A stretch of DNA of 64,000 nt. It comes from Candidatus Copromonas faecavium (nom. illeg.). Lineage in GTDB: Bacteria; Bacillota; Clostridia; Lachnospirales; Lachnospiraceae. The notes below the pieces were generated by a model. It was not told the DNA's origin and searched no databases. It saw nothing but the letters and a program-made list of their open reading frames with translations. Positions 35,633 through 44,508 of the stretch are shown piece after piece; within the stretch, counting starts at the first letter, position 1, and every line of letters begins with the position of its first letter. The position numbers were made by a program, and so were the translations under genes. Location: positions 62,001 through 126,000 of the forward strand of contig DVGC01000001.1 of assembly GCA_018712915.1 (NCBI GenBank). Reading direction: 5' to 3'.

Positions 35633-35947
35633 TCATATCACCAGCTTCCACTCACAGCTTCCGGTATCAAAAATCATCCGGAACTCCCGCAGAAATCCTC
35701 CAATCACCGCTTCACATAAAAATTCTTTGCTGGGAATCCCGGAATAGTTTCTGTCCTCTGACCATTTTACTGTCAGATGCTTCACCATCTGCAGTTCCCC
35801 GTTATCATCCTTAAATTTAAAGGAAAGCGGCAGAACTTCCCCTTCCGAGGTGAACCATGTCTTGCAGGCAACGGGATACCGTCTGCCCTTTGCTTCCTCC
35901 TGCTGTGCATTCGGGGGAAGCTTTGAAACTGCTGCAAAACCTCCCAT
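35633..35947 (-). CDS. Small conserved protein downstream of dinB
   Basis: The 104-residue soluble protein contains RRYPVACKTWFTSEGEVLPL, KFKDDNGELQMVKHLTVKW and EAVIGGFLREFRMIFDTGSC. It has no signal peptide or membrane helix, and no catalytic motif is evident. It lies 49 nt beyond dinB on the same strand, so SOS-dependent cotranscription is plausible. I do not recognise a named function. The start is uncertain because only a weak AAGGA precedes the ATG. Confidence 0.7.
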   Translation of the reverse strand: MGGFAAVSKLPPNAQQEEAKGRRYPVACKTWFTSEGEVLPLSFKFKDDNGELQMVKHLTVKWSEDRNYSGIPSKEFLCEAVIGGFLREFRMIFDTGSCEWKLVI

Positions 35948-35996
35948 ATTCTCATCATCCTTTCCGCCATCCTTACGCTATTTCCCAATCCCGTCC

Positions 35997-37265
35997 TTAC
36001 AGGATGATCTCTTTGGTATAATCCACACGCCTCTTTTCCCGGCTGATTCCGCCGCCCATATGATCTGCCAAAACTCTCTTTTCTCCCGGCGCTTCCACAA
36101 ATACGGCCCGCTTAATAATATCCTGCCCATACCGTTTTCTCAGTCTGTCCACCGCAGCTTCGGCGCATCGATACTTCTCATAATCAAGCCGGTCAAACAG
36201 TCCCAGCTGCCGTTCCATGGTCCTTGTCACACCGCTGGTATGAATGCCAAGATGCCTGAGCGGAGTCCCGTCCCACAGCTCTTCAAAGCAGCGGCAGGCA
36301 GCTTCATGGATTTCCACAGTCAGATCGGTCGGCGTTTCAAGAGCTCTCTGGCGGTGGGAGAATTTCAGATGGCAGTCCCGCAGGCTGATCTCCACCGTCC
36401 GTATCATGGCCCCGTCCGCCCGAAGTCTGGCCGACAGGGTTTCCGCCAGAGAAAGAAGAAACAGCCTGGCTGTCTCCCGATCGGTCACATCCCTTGGCGT
36501 CGTCAGAGAATTTCCATAGCCTTTATTGGGCGGCGGTGCAGGAGCCACCGGGCTGTCATCCAGGCCATTGGCAAACCGCTTGATCTGCAGGCCGTGAGAC
36601 TTCAGACAGCCATAGAGAACCGAATCCGGCGTTTCTGCCAGCTGACCGATGGTATGGACGCCGAGAGCTGCCAATTTCTTTTCCGACGCATGCCCCACAG
36701 AAAACAGTTCCCGAACCGGAAGCCCCCACATTTTCATTTGAATTTCCCCAGGCCAGAGCGTATGAACCAGATTTGGCTTCTGAAAATCCGAAGCCATCTT
36801 TGCCAGAAGCTTATTGGAGGACACCCCCACATTTACTGTAAATCCCAGCTCCCGGTATACCCGCTCCTTCAATTCGCCGGCTGTCTGTTCCGGCTGTTCA
36901 CTGCAGCCAGTCATATCCATAAACGCCTCATCAATGGAATACTGCTCAATTTTGTCCGTATAGTCAGCCAAAATACGCAGAAGCGCCCTGGAAGAACGCT
37001 GATAAAGCTCATAATTGGGCGGCACCAGTACCAGCTCCGGACATTTTTCTTTCGCATTAGCCACCGGTTCCCCGGTCTGTATCTTATATTTCTTTGCGGG
37101 AATCGATTTTGCCAGGATAATTCCATGGCGCTTCTCCTGATCCCCGCCTACCGCAGAAGGAATGGTTCTCAGATCCAGGGTTCCTCCCAGATGATGCAGG
37201 CGGTAAACCGCCTCCCAGGATAAAAACGCTGAATTGACATCCACATGAAAAATGACACGTCCCAC
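35997..37265 (-). CDS. dinB: DNA polymerase IV-like Y-family polymerase
   Basis: The 422-residue translesion polymerase begins VIFHVDVNSAFLSWEAVYRL (first active-site Asp) and has YSIDEAFMDMTGC (the Asp-Glu pair). The little-finger region follows with GNSLTTPRDVTDRETARLFL. It uses a GTG start at 37265 preceded by AAAGGGG. The promoter contains a LexA box, so it is induced by DNA damage. The C-terminus (KRRVDYTKEIIL) lacks a clear beta-clamp motif; QLGLFDRL at about residue 350 is the likely clamp-binding site. Confidence 0.94.
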   Translation of the reverse strand: MGRVIFHVDVNSAFLSWEAVYRLHHLGGTLDLRTIPSAVGGDQEKRHGIILAKSIPAKKYKIQTGEPVANAKEKCPELVLVPPNYELYQRSSRALLRILADYTDKIEQYSIDEAFMDMTGCSEQPEQTAGELKERVYRELGFTVNVGVSSNKLLAKMASDFQKPNLVHTLWPGEIQMKMWGLPVRELFSVGHASEKKLAALGVHTIGQLAETPDSVLYGCLKSHGLQIKRFANGLDDSPVAPAPPPNKGYGNSLTTPRDVTDRETARLFLLSLAETLSARLRADGAMIRTVEISLRDCHLKFSHRQRALETPTDLTVEIHEAACRCFEELWDGTPLRHLGIHTSGVTRTMERQLGLFDRLDYEKYRCAEAAVDRLRKRYGQDIIKRAVFVEAPGEKRVLADHMGGGISREKRRVDYTKEIIL

Positions 37266-37311
37266 GTTTCTTTGCCCCTTTCGCTATTCCTGCTTGTTGT
37301 CTCCATACCTT

Positions 37312-37341
37312 ATTATATTCCAAACATATGTTCGATGTCAA
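37312..37341 (-). promoter_or_regulatory. dinB promoter with LexA (SOS) box
   Basis: On the minus strand TTGACA (37336-37341) and TATAAT (37312-37317), both perfect consensus, are 18 nt apart. The spacer holds CGAACATATGTTTG (37321-37334), which fits the Gram-positive LexA box CGAAC-N4-GTTCG with one mismatch. Bound LexA would block polymerase directly. The stretch 37342-37681 beyond it holds no gene; an imperfect hairpin lies at 37577-37611. Confidence 0.85.
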
Positions 37342-37681
37342 TATATCCGAATATCTTTCCAGCATTTGCCATGATACGCATGCTCCGTCAGAATGCAGAA
37401 ACACAGTCCGGAACCTCCGTCTGCCGGATGAATCTGACCCATCAATACGTCTGCCGGATGAACAGAGGCGACAAAACAATCATATACCAGCTCCCCGGCA
37501 AAACAGCCAGCGTTTTCCGGACTGTATCTCCGTTCTGGCGTGGTTTTAGTTCCTGAGACAAATAAACTGTGATTCTAAAAGCTGCTGCCATTTGATGTGG
37601 CTGCAGTTTTTATTTACGACAATAAAAGTCTGTGAAGTGCGTTTCCCTTCGGAGGATCGTCAGATTTTTACGCAAAATTTG

Positions 37682-37738
37682 TTGACTGGGAAGCAAGTTT
37701 GATGTATTCTATATTTGTTTCCTCGGAAACAAATATAG
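37682..37738 (+). promoter_or_regulatory. Promoter and perfect MarR-type operator
   Basis: TTGACT (37682-37687) and TATTCT (37705-37710) are 17 nt apart. Overlapping the end of the -10 box is a perfect inverted repeat with 14-bp arms, CTATATTTGTTTCC (37709-37722) and its complement (37725-37738), separated by TC. The palindrome covers the expected transcription start, ideal for repression by the MarR protein encoded 13 nt further on. Confidence 0.85.
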
Positions 37739-37750
37739 GAGGGGCACAAT

Positions 37751-38218
37751 ATGAACTCAGAATTACTAGTATTGTTTGCAAAGTATATGGAAAAGCAGGA
37801 GGTCCTGTCAAAACTGACGGAAGCAGAGGAATTTCACGGCTACAGCTATTCAGAAATACATACAATAACTGCAATAGGGGATATGGAGTTTCCGAATGTG
37901 ACCGGAATCTCACAAGCAATGAATATGACAAGAGGCGCAATTAGCAAAATTACAAAAAGGCTCATGCAGAATGGACTGATTGAGTCTTATATGATGGAAG
38001 GAAATAATCAGAAAATTTTCTTTAAACTAACCGAGAAAGGACAGCAGCTATACCAAGAACATGAGAGACGGCATAACCTGTGGCTGGAACGAGATAATGC
38101 ATTTCTGCAAAAATACAGTAAAAAAGACCTGGATGAAATACAGCAGTTCATGCTGGATTTTAACAATTATCTGGAAGAGAAAATATCAGAATTAGGAGGA
38201 GAAAACGATGCTAATTGA
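37751..38218 (+). CDS. MarR-family transcriptional regulator
   Basis: The 155-residue protein has the winged helix-turn-helix of the family: YSEIHTITAIGDMEFPNVTG, then MNMTRGAISKITKRLMQNGL (recognition helix) and the wing with NQKIFFKLTEKGQQL. It probably works as a dimer that represses its own operon through the palindrome at 37709-37738 and responds to a small molecule. The ribosome site GGAGG lies 7 nt upstream of the ATG. The last 11 nt overlap the cyclase-like gene. Confidence 0.92.
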   Translation: MNSELLVLFAKYMEKQEVLSKLTEAEEFHGYSYSEIHTITAIGDMEFPNVTGISQAMNMTRGAISKITKRLMQNGLIESYMMEGNNQKIFFKLTEKGQQLYQEHERRHNLWLERDNAFLQKYSKKDLDEIQQFMLDFNNYLEEKISELGGENDAN

Positions 38219-38801
38219 TATTACTTTAAGAATAACCCCAAAGATGGTCACAGACGCACAGGGGAACGAAAGAAAATCACTGGCAGGGCATCTTGGAACA
38301 CATTTTGATGTTATGAATAAAGAATTTCCATTAGAATATACGAAGCGGAATGGTATTGTTTTCGATGTTTCTCATATATGTGACAGGGATATAGATATTA
38401 CCGACATAGAACTCAATAAAGTAAAACAGGATATGTTTGTGGCATTTTATACAGGATTTATTGAAAAAGAAGGATATGGTGGAACCGCATATTTTACTGA
38501 GCATCCACAGCTTTCAAACCAGCTGATAGAATCCTTGCTGGAAAAGAAGGTGTCTGTTATTGGAATAGATTTTGCAGGAGTAAGACGCGGAAAAGATCAT
38601 GTACTTAAAGATCAATTATGTGCAGATCGTGGTGTCTTTATTGTTGAAAATCTGTGCAATCTTCAGACTGTTCTTGATGCCGGCGGTGTTTGCCTTATTC
38701 ATACATATCCTATGAATTATGCTGAAATGACAGGATTACCCTGCAGAGTTATCGCAGAGATTTCGCACAATTCCCCTCTATCGATGGAGCGGACAGGCTG
38801 A
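38208..38801 (+). CDS. Cyclase/kynurenine formamidase-family hydrolase
   Basis: The 197-residue protein has the metal-binding motif LAGHLGTHFDVM (HxGTHxD) of the cyclase superfamily, and GIDFAGVRRGKDHVLKDQL in the region of the second metal ligand. The usual PxH after the Asp is changed to MNK. Substrates in the family include N-formylkynurenine, isatin and polyketides; the one here is unknown. It is cotranscribed with the MarR gene, which suggests an inducible detoxifying or catabolic step. Confidence 0.85.
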   Translation: MLIDITLRITPKMVTDAQGNERKSLAGHLGTHFDVMNKEFPLEYTKRNGIVFDVSHICDRDIDITDIELNKVKQDMFVAFYTGFIEKEGYGGTAYFTEHPQLSNQLIESLLEKKVSVIGIDFAGVRRGKDHVLKDQLCADRGVFIVENLCNLQTVLDAGGVCLIHTYPMNYAEMTGLPCRVIAEISHNSPLSMERTG

Positions 38802-38820
38802 CAAATATCATGTATCAACA

Positions 38821-38854
38821 GAAGTCGGGGATGTGAAAAAGTATCCCCGGCTTC
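38821..38854 (+). terminator. Hairpin after the cyclase-like gene
   Basis: A 12-bp stem (GAAGTCGGGGAT at 38821-38832 with ATCCCCGGCTTC at 38843-38854, one G-U pair) and a 10-nt A-rich loop lies 20 nt after the stop. The T-run is weak (CATTCTCTC), so termination is likely but not certain. Confidence 0.5.
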
Positions 38855-38913
38855 CATTCTCTCAGATATCCTCCCATTCTGTCCCTTTTCCAAAACTGCT
38901 GTGCCGGCGTTTC

Positions 38914-40086
38914 CTACCGGCCCAGATATGCCTCCACACGGGTATGCACATTCTCCTGTAAGTTCCGGTAGAAGAACTGATAATCATAAAGGTGGTAAAT
39001 TCCATCCTCAAACAGGGACAATCCGGCCGGATAATCTTCCGGAGTCACATCCGTTACCTTTAACGCTCCCCGCTCCTCATCGATATAGGCGCCCGTAAGC
39101 TGCGGAATTTCCGTCTCAATTTCCCCGCTGTAATTGGTAAAGCAGGCTCCCAGATTCATGCTCTTGTCCGCCGGAGTGCTGTCCGTTTTCCAGTTTAACG
39201 GGTTGATGGCCAGCGTCTTCGTTCCGGCAGGAATCATCAGGGAATCTTCGATTCCTTCCGCCTCACTGTTGAAGGCCACGATTACGCCCGTATCCGATTC
39301 TCCTTCGGCGAATTTCATATGAGGATGCTGCTCCAGATCCTCCTCCGTAACTCTCCAGCCAATGGCATAGCAGGCAATTAACTGTTCATTCAGAGCTTCC
39401 TCATCAAAGCATTCTTCCAGAAGCTTCAGACAAAGCTCCGCGCCCTGGGAGAAACCAGCCAGAACAATGGGCCGTCCATCGTTATAATTTTCATAATAAT
39501 ACTGGAACGCATCTTCCACATCCTCATAGGCCGTTTCCAGGTACTCTTCCTGCTCTGCAGCAGGAAGTTCATAAACCGCCAGTCCAATCTGCCGGTAATA
39601 AGGCGCAAAGAACCGGCAGTCGCCGTCGTAAATTCCCTTCTCCATGTTGATGGCTCCCAGAAACGATTCCTTTGTGTCCTCATCCTCCAGGGACATGTTG
39701 GGTTCTTCCGCTGAGCCGCCGTACACCGTCGGGCAGACGAAAAACACATCCGCCTGACGGCTGTCATCTTCTGTTTCCAGATATGCCCATGAAGTTTCCT
39801 GAGAATAATCTACCGGCGTTTCCTGATTCTCATTCGCAGACTGCGATTCCGAAGGACTGCCGCTTTCCGTTTCTGAATCTGCTGCTTTTTCCGATCCGGT
39901 CTCCTCTGACGCCGCCTCCGAAGCAGGATTCTCCTCCGTTTCTTCCTGAGATGAAACGCTTTCCGCCGCCTCTGTCACTTCCGTCTCCTGTCCGCTTTCC
40001 CCATTTTCCTGTGATGCCGAGCAGCCGGCCACTGCCGCCGCCAGCCATACAAAACAAAGCGAAGAAGCAAGGATCCTTTTTTTCAT
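38914..40086 (-). CDS. DUF3089 lipoprotein, alpha/beta-hydrolase-like
   Basis: The 390-residue exported lipoprotein has a signal with lipidated Cys in AAAVAGCSAS (about residue 22). An acidic Ser/Glu/Thr-rich linker covers residues 25-95 (EETEENPASEAASEETGSE). The DUF3089 domain follows, with ADVFFVCPTVYGGSAEEPN, the nucleophile elbow VLAGFSQGAELCLKLL (GxSxG), and CYAIGWRVTEEDLEQHPH. Relatives are predicted esterases, with unknown substrate. AGGAGG lies 8 nt before ATG 40086. It stands alone between the cyclase locus and the selenium cluster. Confidence 0.85.
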   Translation of the reverse strand: MKKRILASSLCFVWLAAAVAGCSASQENGESGQETEVTEAAESVSSQEETEENPASEAASEETGSEKAADSETESGSPSESQSANENQETPVDYSQETSWAYLETEDDSRQADVFFVCPTVYGGSAEEPNMSLEDEDTKESFLGAINMEKGIYDGDCRFFAPYYRQIGLAVYELPAAEQEEYLETAYEDVEDAFQYYYENYNDGRPIVLAGFSQGAELCLKLLEECFDEEALNEQLIACYAIGWRVTEEDLEQHPHMKFAEGESDTGVIVAFNSEAEGIEDSLMIPAGTKTLAINPLNWKTDSTPADKSMNLGACFTNYSGEIETEIPQLTGAYIDEERGALKVTDVTPEDYPAGLSLFEDGIYHLYDYQFFYRNLQENVHTRVEAYLGR

Positions 40087-40420
40087 AATCTGTTTTCCTC
40101 CTGTTTTCCCTCATATTTCCCTTTTTCTCTGCCTGAGCAGGACTCCCTGAAATCACCCGCAAAATAACAGAAATCTGTCTCTGGCAGAAATCCCCTGGTT
40201 CCATACGGATGCCAGATTCCCATGTATATACGAGATTCCGGCAAAAAAACATTTCCGGACAAAAATATATGGAAAGATGTCGAAGGGCATAGCAAAGTAC
40301 TGCAAAAAGTCAATGCGGCCGCCTGAGTCTTCTGCCCATGACAGCCGCGCATTCTTATCTATTCCCTTTTCCATGCCGCCTGATGCGGCTCCGCATTCTC
40401 ATCCGTGCCGTTTCTTCCGC
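40087..40420. other. Intergenic region upstream of the DUF3089 gene
   Basis: No gene is apparent in these 334 nt. On the minus strand TTGACT (40308-40313) is followed after 16 nt by TATGCC (40286-40291), a possible promoter of the DUF3089 gene with a poor -10. It also holds the 3' flank of the cysteine desulfurase gene ending at 40421; no clear terminator for it was found. Confidence 0.4.
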
Positions 40421-41560
40421 TTATTCCTCTGCCAGCTCACGAATCGCCTGAATCGCCAAATCCACTTCCTCCTTTGTGTTAAACCAGGAGAAGGAGAAAC
40501 GAACCATACCCTGATCCACGGTTCCCATGGACTGATGCATAAGAGGCGCACAATGGGCACCCGGCCTGGTGGAAATTCCGTACCGGTAGGACAGTTCATC
40601 ACTGACCTCGGAAGAATCATAATCCCCAATATTTAAAGCAAGCACGGCAGCCCGGTAATCCGTATCCAGATCCCCATAAACCCGGATTCCCGGAATCTCC
40701 CGGATTCCCTGGTAAAACTGCCTGAGAAGGTTCATCTCATGACGATGAATGTTTTCGATACCTGTATCCGAGAGGAATTGAAGAGCCGCATGAAGCCCTG
40801 CAATTCCATGACCATTTAAAGTTCCCGCCTCAAGAGCCGTCGGCATTTCCGGCGGATGCTCCTTCAGGTAGGTATGAACTCCGCTGCCGCCGGATTTTAA
40901 AGGCCGGATGGAAAGTCCCTCCCGTACGCAGAGCCCGCCTGTTCCCTGTGGCCCATAAAGGCTCTTGTGACCCGTAAAGCAGACAACGTCAATGTTCATG
41001 GCCTTCATATCAATGGGCAAAACGCCGGCTGTCTGGGAAGCATCTACTATAAATAAAAGCCCCCGTTCCTTACAGAACGCGCCCAGCGTCATCAAATCGT
41101 TGGCATTTCCCGTCAGGTTGGACGCATGGGTGCAGACCAGAGCCTTCGTATTCTTTTTTACAAGCCCGGGAAGCTCCTCCATCCGCAGCCGTCCTTTTTC
41201 ATCACAGGGACAGAAGGAAATCTGTGCCCCCTCCTTCTCCAGCCTGTACAAGGGGCGCAGCACCGAATTATGCTCCATCACCGTGGAGATCACATGATCC
41301 CCCGGCCCCAGCAGGCCAAGAATCGCCGTGTTCAAAGCCTCCGTGGAGTTGCAGGAAAACGCTGCCTGTTTGGGATTTCCCAGACCAAACAGAGACGAAA
41401 GCTGCTCCCTGGTTTCATAAATCATCCGCGATGCATCCAGTGCCTCCCCGTAGGCGCCCCGTCCGGAATTTCCCATATGCCCCATGGCCTGCGCCACCGC
41501 TTCAATCACGCAGTCCGGTTTCTGCATGGTCGTCGCCGCATTATCCAGATAAATCCCCAT
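40421..41560 (-). CDS. Cysteine desulfurase-like aminotransferase class V
   Basis: The 379-residue PLP enzyme starts at ATG 41560 with the typical MGIYLDNAATTMQKPDCVIE. The Schiff-base Lys is in DVVCFTGHKSLYGPQGTGGL, PLP-phosphate binding in FSCNSTEALNTAI, and the catalytic Cys loop near STRPGAHCAPLMHQSM. It frees sulfur or selenium from cysteine/selenocysteine. Lying at the end of the selenium cluster, after DUF3343 and TusA-like genes, it probably feeds selenium (as selenide or persulfide-selenide) to selenophosphate synthesis. That role is inferred from context. Confidence 0.9.
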   Translation of the reverse strand: MGIYLDNAATTMQKPDCVIEAVAQAMGHMGNSGRGAYGEALDASRMIYETREQLSSLFGLGNPKQAAFSCNSTEALNTAILGLLGPGDHVISTVMEHNSVLRPLYRLEKEGAQISFCPCDEKGRLRMEELPGLVKKNTKALVCTHASNLTGNANDLMTLGAFCKERGLLFIVDASQTAGVLPIDMKAMNIDVVCFTGHKSLYGPQGTGGLCVREGLSIRPLKSGGSGVHTYLKEHPPEMPTALEAGTLNGHGIAGLHAALQFLSDTGIENIHRHEMNLLRQFYQGIREIPGIRVYGDLDTDYRAAVLALNIGDYDSSEVSDELSYRYGISTRPGAHCAPLMHQSMGTVDQGMVRFSFSWFNTKEEVDLAIQAIRELAEE

Positions 41561-41702
41561 CAATCTCCATACCCTTTCTTCCCCAAACCAAACGCTCCGC
41601 TGCTGCCTCTCTATGCCGGGAGCCCGGAAATATCCCGGGCTCCAAAACACATTCTGTGGCATATTCGTGATTTCAGCCGCAAGCCGTCCAGTTCAGACTG
41701 TG

Positions 41703-41939
41703 CTAATAAAACAATTCCGTCATTTCTTCATACAACAGGCTCTGCTTTTCTGCCAGTTCCTGCAGCTCTTCCTTCTTTTCAGGAGCCGCACACCAGGCCA
41801 GGCCGCAGCCGGCAGACAGTTCTCTCGGGACAGGAATCATCCTTCCGTCCTTTCCCGTTTCCTTGCATACCTTTTCAAAGGCAATGGCGTCTGCTGTCGT
41901 ATGAAAGGTTACAATCAGTTTCCATTCTTTTTTTCTCAT
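41703..41939 (-). CDS. DUF3343 protein, putative selenium/sulfur carrier
   Basis: The 78-residue protein begins with the family pattern KLIVTFHTTADAIAFEKVCK and has RMIPVPRELSAGCGLAWCAAP, with two conserved Cys. DUF3343 proteins often occur beside YedE and TusA-like genes in selenium-using bacteria and are thought to pass on selenium or sulfur. The gene is 19 nt downstream of the TusA-like gene and 142 nt upstream of the cysteine desulfurase. Confidence 0.9.
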   Translation of the reverse strand: MRKKEWKLIVTFHTTADAIAFEKVCKETGKDGRMIPVPRELSAGCGLAWCAAPEKKEELQELAEKQSLLYEEMTELFY

Positions 41940-41958
41940 ATCGTTCCTTTATTCCCGA

Positions 41959-42165
41959 TTACCCGATGATCAGCTCAAACTCATCGCCTTTTTCTGTAAT
42001 GGAAACATTCTTTCCCTTACTTTTTGCAAACTTCTCCACATTGTCCCTTGTGTGGGGCTCGCTGACCAGGACTTTGATCTGCTCATCTCCGTGATCCCTT
42101 ATGGCCTCGTGAGTCAGCATCACCGGCTCCGGGCAGGACAGTCCTCTTGCATCTACTTCAAACAT
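41959..42165 (-). CDS. TusA/YedF-like sulfurtransferase
   Basis: The 68-residue protein has the SirA/TusA fold with the active Cys in DARGLSCPEPVMLTHEAI (CPxP, Cys11). Members next to YedE in selenium clusters are considered selenium-binding forms that hand the element to SelD. It is 28 nt after yedE on the same strand. Confidence 0.93.
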   Translation of the reverse strand: MFEVDARGLSCPEPVMLTHEAIRDHGDEQIKVLVSEPHTRDNVEKFAKSKGKNVSITEKGDEFELIIG

Positions 42166-42193
42166 CGTTCATCCTTCTTTCTGTTTTGTCACA

Positions 42194-43285
42194 TCAGTTT
42201 TTTCTGTTTCTCGGAGAAAATCCAATGATAAACAGGATTACAATGGCAGCAATCAGAGCCACCTGTCCGTTGATTCCCGGACCTCCGGCCACAGCCGGAG
42301 TATCTGCCGTTGCTGCAGCAGCCGCTGCACCGGCAAGACCAAAGTTATGGCAGAAAGCGGCGCCTACCAAAAGTCCCAGGAAGGTTACCGCCGAATCAGA
42401 AGAACCCTGGCCAGCCAGAATCAGCTGACGCAGAGGACAGCCTCCGGCAAGAACAGCCGCAAAGCCAACGGCATACATTCCAAGAAAATTCCACAGATGC
42501 TGGGAATGGGCCACCGGCTGACCGTCAAAGGAAAGCTTAAATCCTCCCGTTGCCAGATTGTAAACCAGCATCACCGCAAAGAAACCGCCGATAATGGAAA
42601 TCAGGTCAAAATTCTGCATTAAAAGGACATCGCGGATGCTGCCTGCAAAACAGGCTCTGGTTCTCTGGGCAATGGCACCGAAAATCAGTCCTCCGCCAAG
42701 AGCCAGCAGTAACGGCGCATGCATGCTGCCCGGGCCGGACTCACTGACAGCAAATAAGGTCGTTGTTACACTTAAAATTAATAAAACAACCAGAACAGCG
42801 GGCAAAATATATCCCGACGTTTTCTCCGTCGGATAGGCCCGTCCCAGAGAAAATCCGTGCTTTAAAGCCAGCGTTCCCGTATAGACTCCGCCGAAAAAGC
42901 CGACAAAAGCAACATACGCATTCAGATCACCTGCCGACATCCGGATCACCATCCGCAGCGGACAGCCTAGAAATACCAGGGAACCAATCATCATGATGAC
43001 TCCAAGAAGGAACCGGATCATCGGTGAGGATCCGGCCGTGGACCGATATTCCTTTGTGAGCAGAGCAATCAGGAATGCTCCGCAGACAAAGCCTACTATT
43101 TCCGGACGCATGTACTGAACCGTACCGGTGGTGTGAAGTTTGACAGCCCCGGCCGTATCCCGGATAAAGCAGGCGACGCAGATCGCCATATTCTTGGGAT
43201 TTCCCGTATAGGCTAGCAGAGCGGCAATCAGACCCAGTACGGCCCCTGATGCCACCAGCGTTTTCTTGTTGGCAGCTAAATTCAT
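42194..43285 (-). CDS. yedE: YedE-family selenium transporter
   Basis: The 363-residue integral membrane protein has about 9-10 helices and a duplicated YeeE/YedE unit. The paired motifs FLGCPLRMVIRMSAGDLNAY and LAGGCPLRQLILAGQGSSDS each carry the conserved Cys-Pro-Leu-Arg, and the Cys pair is thought to bind and pass the substrate. Together with TusA-like and DUF3343 genes it fits the TIGR04112 selenium-import type. It follows the selenium-type LysR gene. Transport of selenium is inferred from context, not proved. Confidence 0.9.
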   Translation of the reverse strand: MNLAANKKTLVASGAVLGLIAALLAYTGNPKNMAICVACFIRDTAGAVKLHTTGTVQYMRPEIVGFVCGAFLIALLTKEYRSTAGSSPMIRFLLGVIMMIGSLVFLGCPLRMVIRMSAGDLNAYVAFVGFFGGVYTGTLALKHGFSLGRAYPTEKTSGYILPAVLVVLLILSVTTTLFAVSESGPGSMHAPLLLALGGGLIFGAIAQRTRACFAGSIRDVLLMQNFDLISIIGGFFAVMLVYNLATGGFKLSFDGQPVAHSQHLWNFLGMYAVGFAAVLAGGCPLRQLILAGQGSSDSAVTFLGLLVGAAFCHNFGLAGAAAAAATADTPAVAGGPGINGQVALIAAIVILFIIGFSPRNRKN

Positions 43286-43349
43286 AAGTTACCCCTTCCC
43301 CTCAAGTTTAAAGTTTTGCTTAAAGCTTTTACATGTCCTTAACAGAATT

Positions 43350-43379
43350 ATATTACCAGAAAATCCCGGAAGCGTCTAA
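43350..43379 (-). promoter_or_regulatory. Candidate promoter of yedE
   Basis: On the minus strand TTAGAC (43374-43379) and TAATAT (43350-43355) are 18 nt apart, about 65 nt upstream of the yedE start. The surrounding 43286-43573 is A+T rich and otherwise empty, and would also be the place for control by the adjacent LysR protein. Confidence 0.4.
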
Positions 43380-43573
43380 TTCAAAAAAACATCCGATTCT
43401 TTCCAGCCATCATTTTTTTTTATACCGCGCCATCAAAATCCTGCAGGTGCCGCGTCGGTACTGCCGGCGCCTCACGCAGCCAGAGCCCTGCTCTGATCCG
43501 GCGAAAACAGTGCGATACATTCCCTTTTCCTTCCGGTCCGGAAAGCCGGCGGTCTTACGGCCGCCACACAGGC

Positions 43574-44506
43574 TCACCCGGCCGGCTCTCCTTCTGCCGG
43601 CTCATGGAGCCGTTTTCTGTCCCGCACCAGGCGCAGAAATGCCTCGGCCGCAGGTGACAGGCTGACGTTTTTATTAAAGACCAGATAAAAAGTCCGCTCT
43701 TTTTTCAGTCCTCTGATTTTGAAATACCGGATCTTTCCTCCGAAATTGCCGCAGCGGACCACGGACTCGGATACGATGGAAACTCCCAGTCCCCGGCTGA
43801 CCACCTGTTCAATGGCCGCCATGTTGCTCATTCTGGCAATCACATCCACATTTTTAAACACCGGCACTCCATCCACCAGTGCCTTTTCCATTTCCGCCTT
43901 GGTACCGGATCCGTCCTCCCGCATCACGAAAGGCTTGTGAATGAACCGCTCCACCGGAATTTCCGCCCCGTCCGGCAAATCATCAAATTCCTTCTCATTG
44001 GGCGTAATCAGAACCATTCCGTCATGGAACACCGCCTCATAACACAGGCCGGAGTTTCCCCGGTAACCGGTAAATCCCAGTTCTCCCCTCTGGTTCATCA
44101 GATTCTCATTGACCATCCGGCTGTCCGACTGCTCCACGTAGAATCTTACCTTCGGATACATCTGATGAAATTCCTCCATCAGAGCCGGCAGATAATGCTG
44201 TCCCGGAATCGTAGAAGTCTGAATCTCCAGAATTCCTTCCGTAGACTCCCCGTCTCCCTGAACAGAGAGAATGGCCCGTTCCCTGGTATTTAAAAGCTCC
44301 AGGGCATAGGAATAAAACTCCCGTCCTCTGGCCGTCAGTACAATCTCCCGTCCAGTCCGGTTTAGCAGCTTCACCCCCAGCTCATTCTCCAGATTCCCCA
44401 CATGGGTGCTCAGGGTAGGCTGAGTCAGAAACATGGCATCGGCTGCCCGGGAAAAGCTTTTGTATTTTACGGCATTGACAAATGCCTCCAGCTGTCTGAA
44501 TTCCAT
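43574..44506 (-). CDS. Selenium metabolism-associated LysR regulator
   Basis: The 310-residue protein has an N-terminal helix-turn-helix (FRQLEAFVNAVKYKSFSRAAD, FLTQPTLSTHVGNLENELG). Its effector domain carries STIPGQHYLPALMEEF and MREDGSGTKAEMEKAL. It follows selB (the ATG is 3 nt past the selB stop, with AGGTG inside selB) and precedes yedE. The same arrangement is known in selenium-using clostridia. It probably controls selenium uptake genes or the Sec machinery. The effector is unknown. Confidence 0.9.
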   Translation of the reverse strand: MEFRQLEAFVNAVKYKSFSRAADAMFLTQPTLSTHVGNLENELGVKLLNRTGREIVLTARGREFYSYALELLNTRERAILSVQGDGESTEGILEIQTSTIPGQHYLPALMEEFHQMYPKVRFYVEQSDSRMVNENLMNQRGELGFTGYRGNSGLCYEAVFHDGMVLITPNEKEFDDLPDGAEIPVERFIHKPFVMREDGSGTKAEMEKALVDGVPVFKNVDVIARMSNMAAIEQVVSRGLGVSIVSESVVRCGNFGGKIRYFKIRGLKKERTFYLVFNKNVSLSPAAEAFLRLVRDRKRLHEPAEGEPAG

Positions 44507-44508
44507 AT

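Noticed and set aside
41126..42094. A 322-codon plus-strand frame
   Set aside because: It lies opposite the cysteine desulfurase and DUF3343 genes, both of which are clearly recognised.
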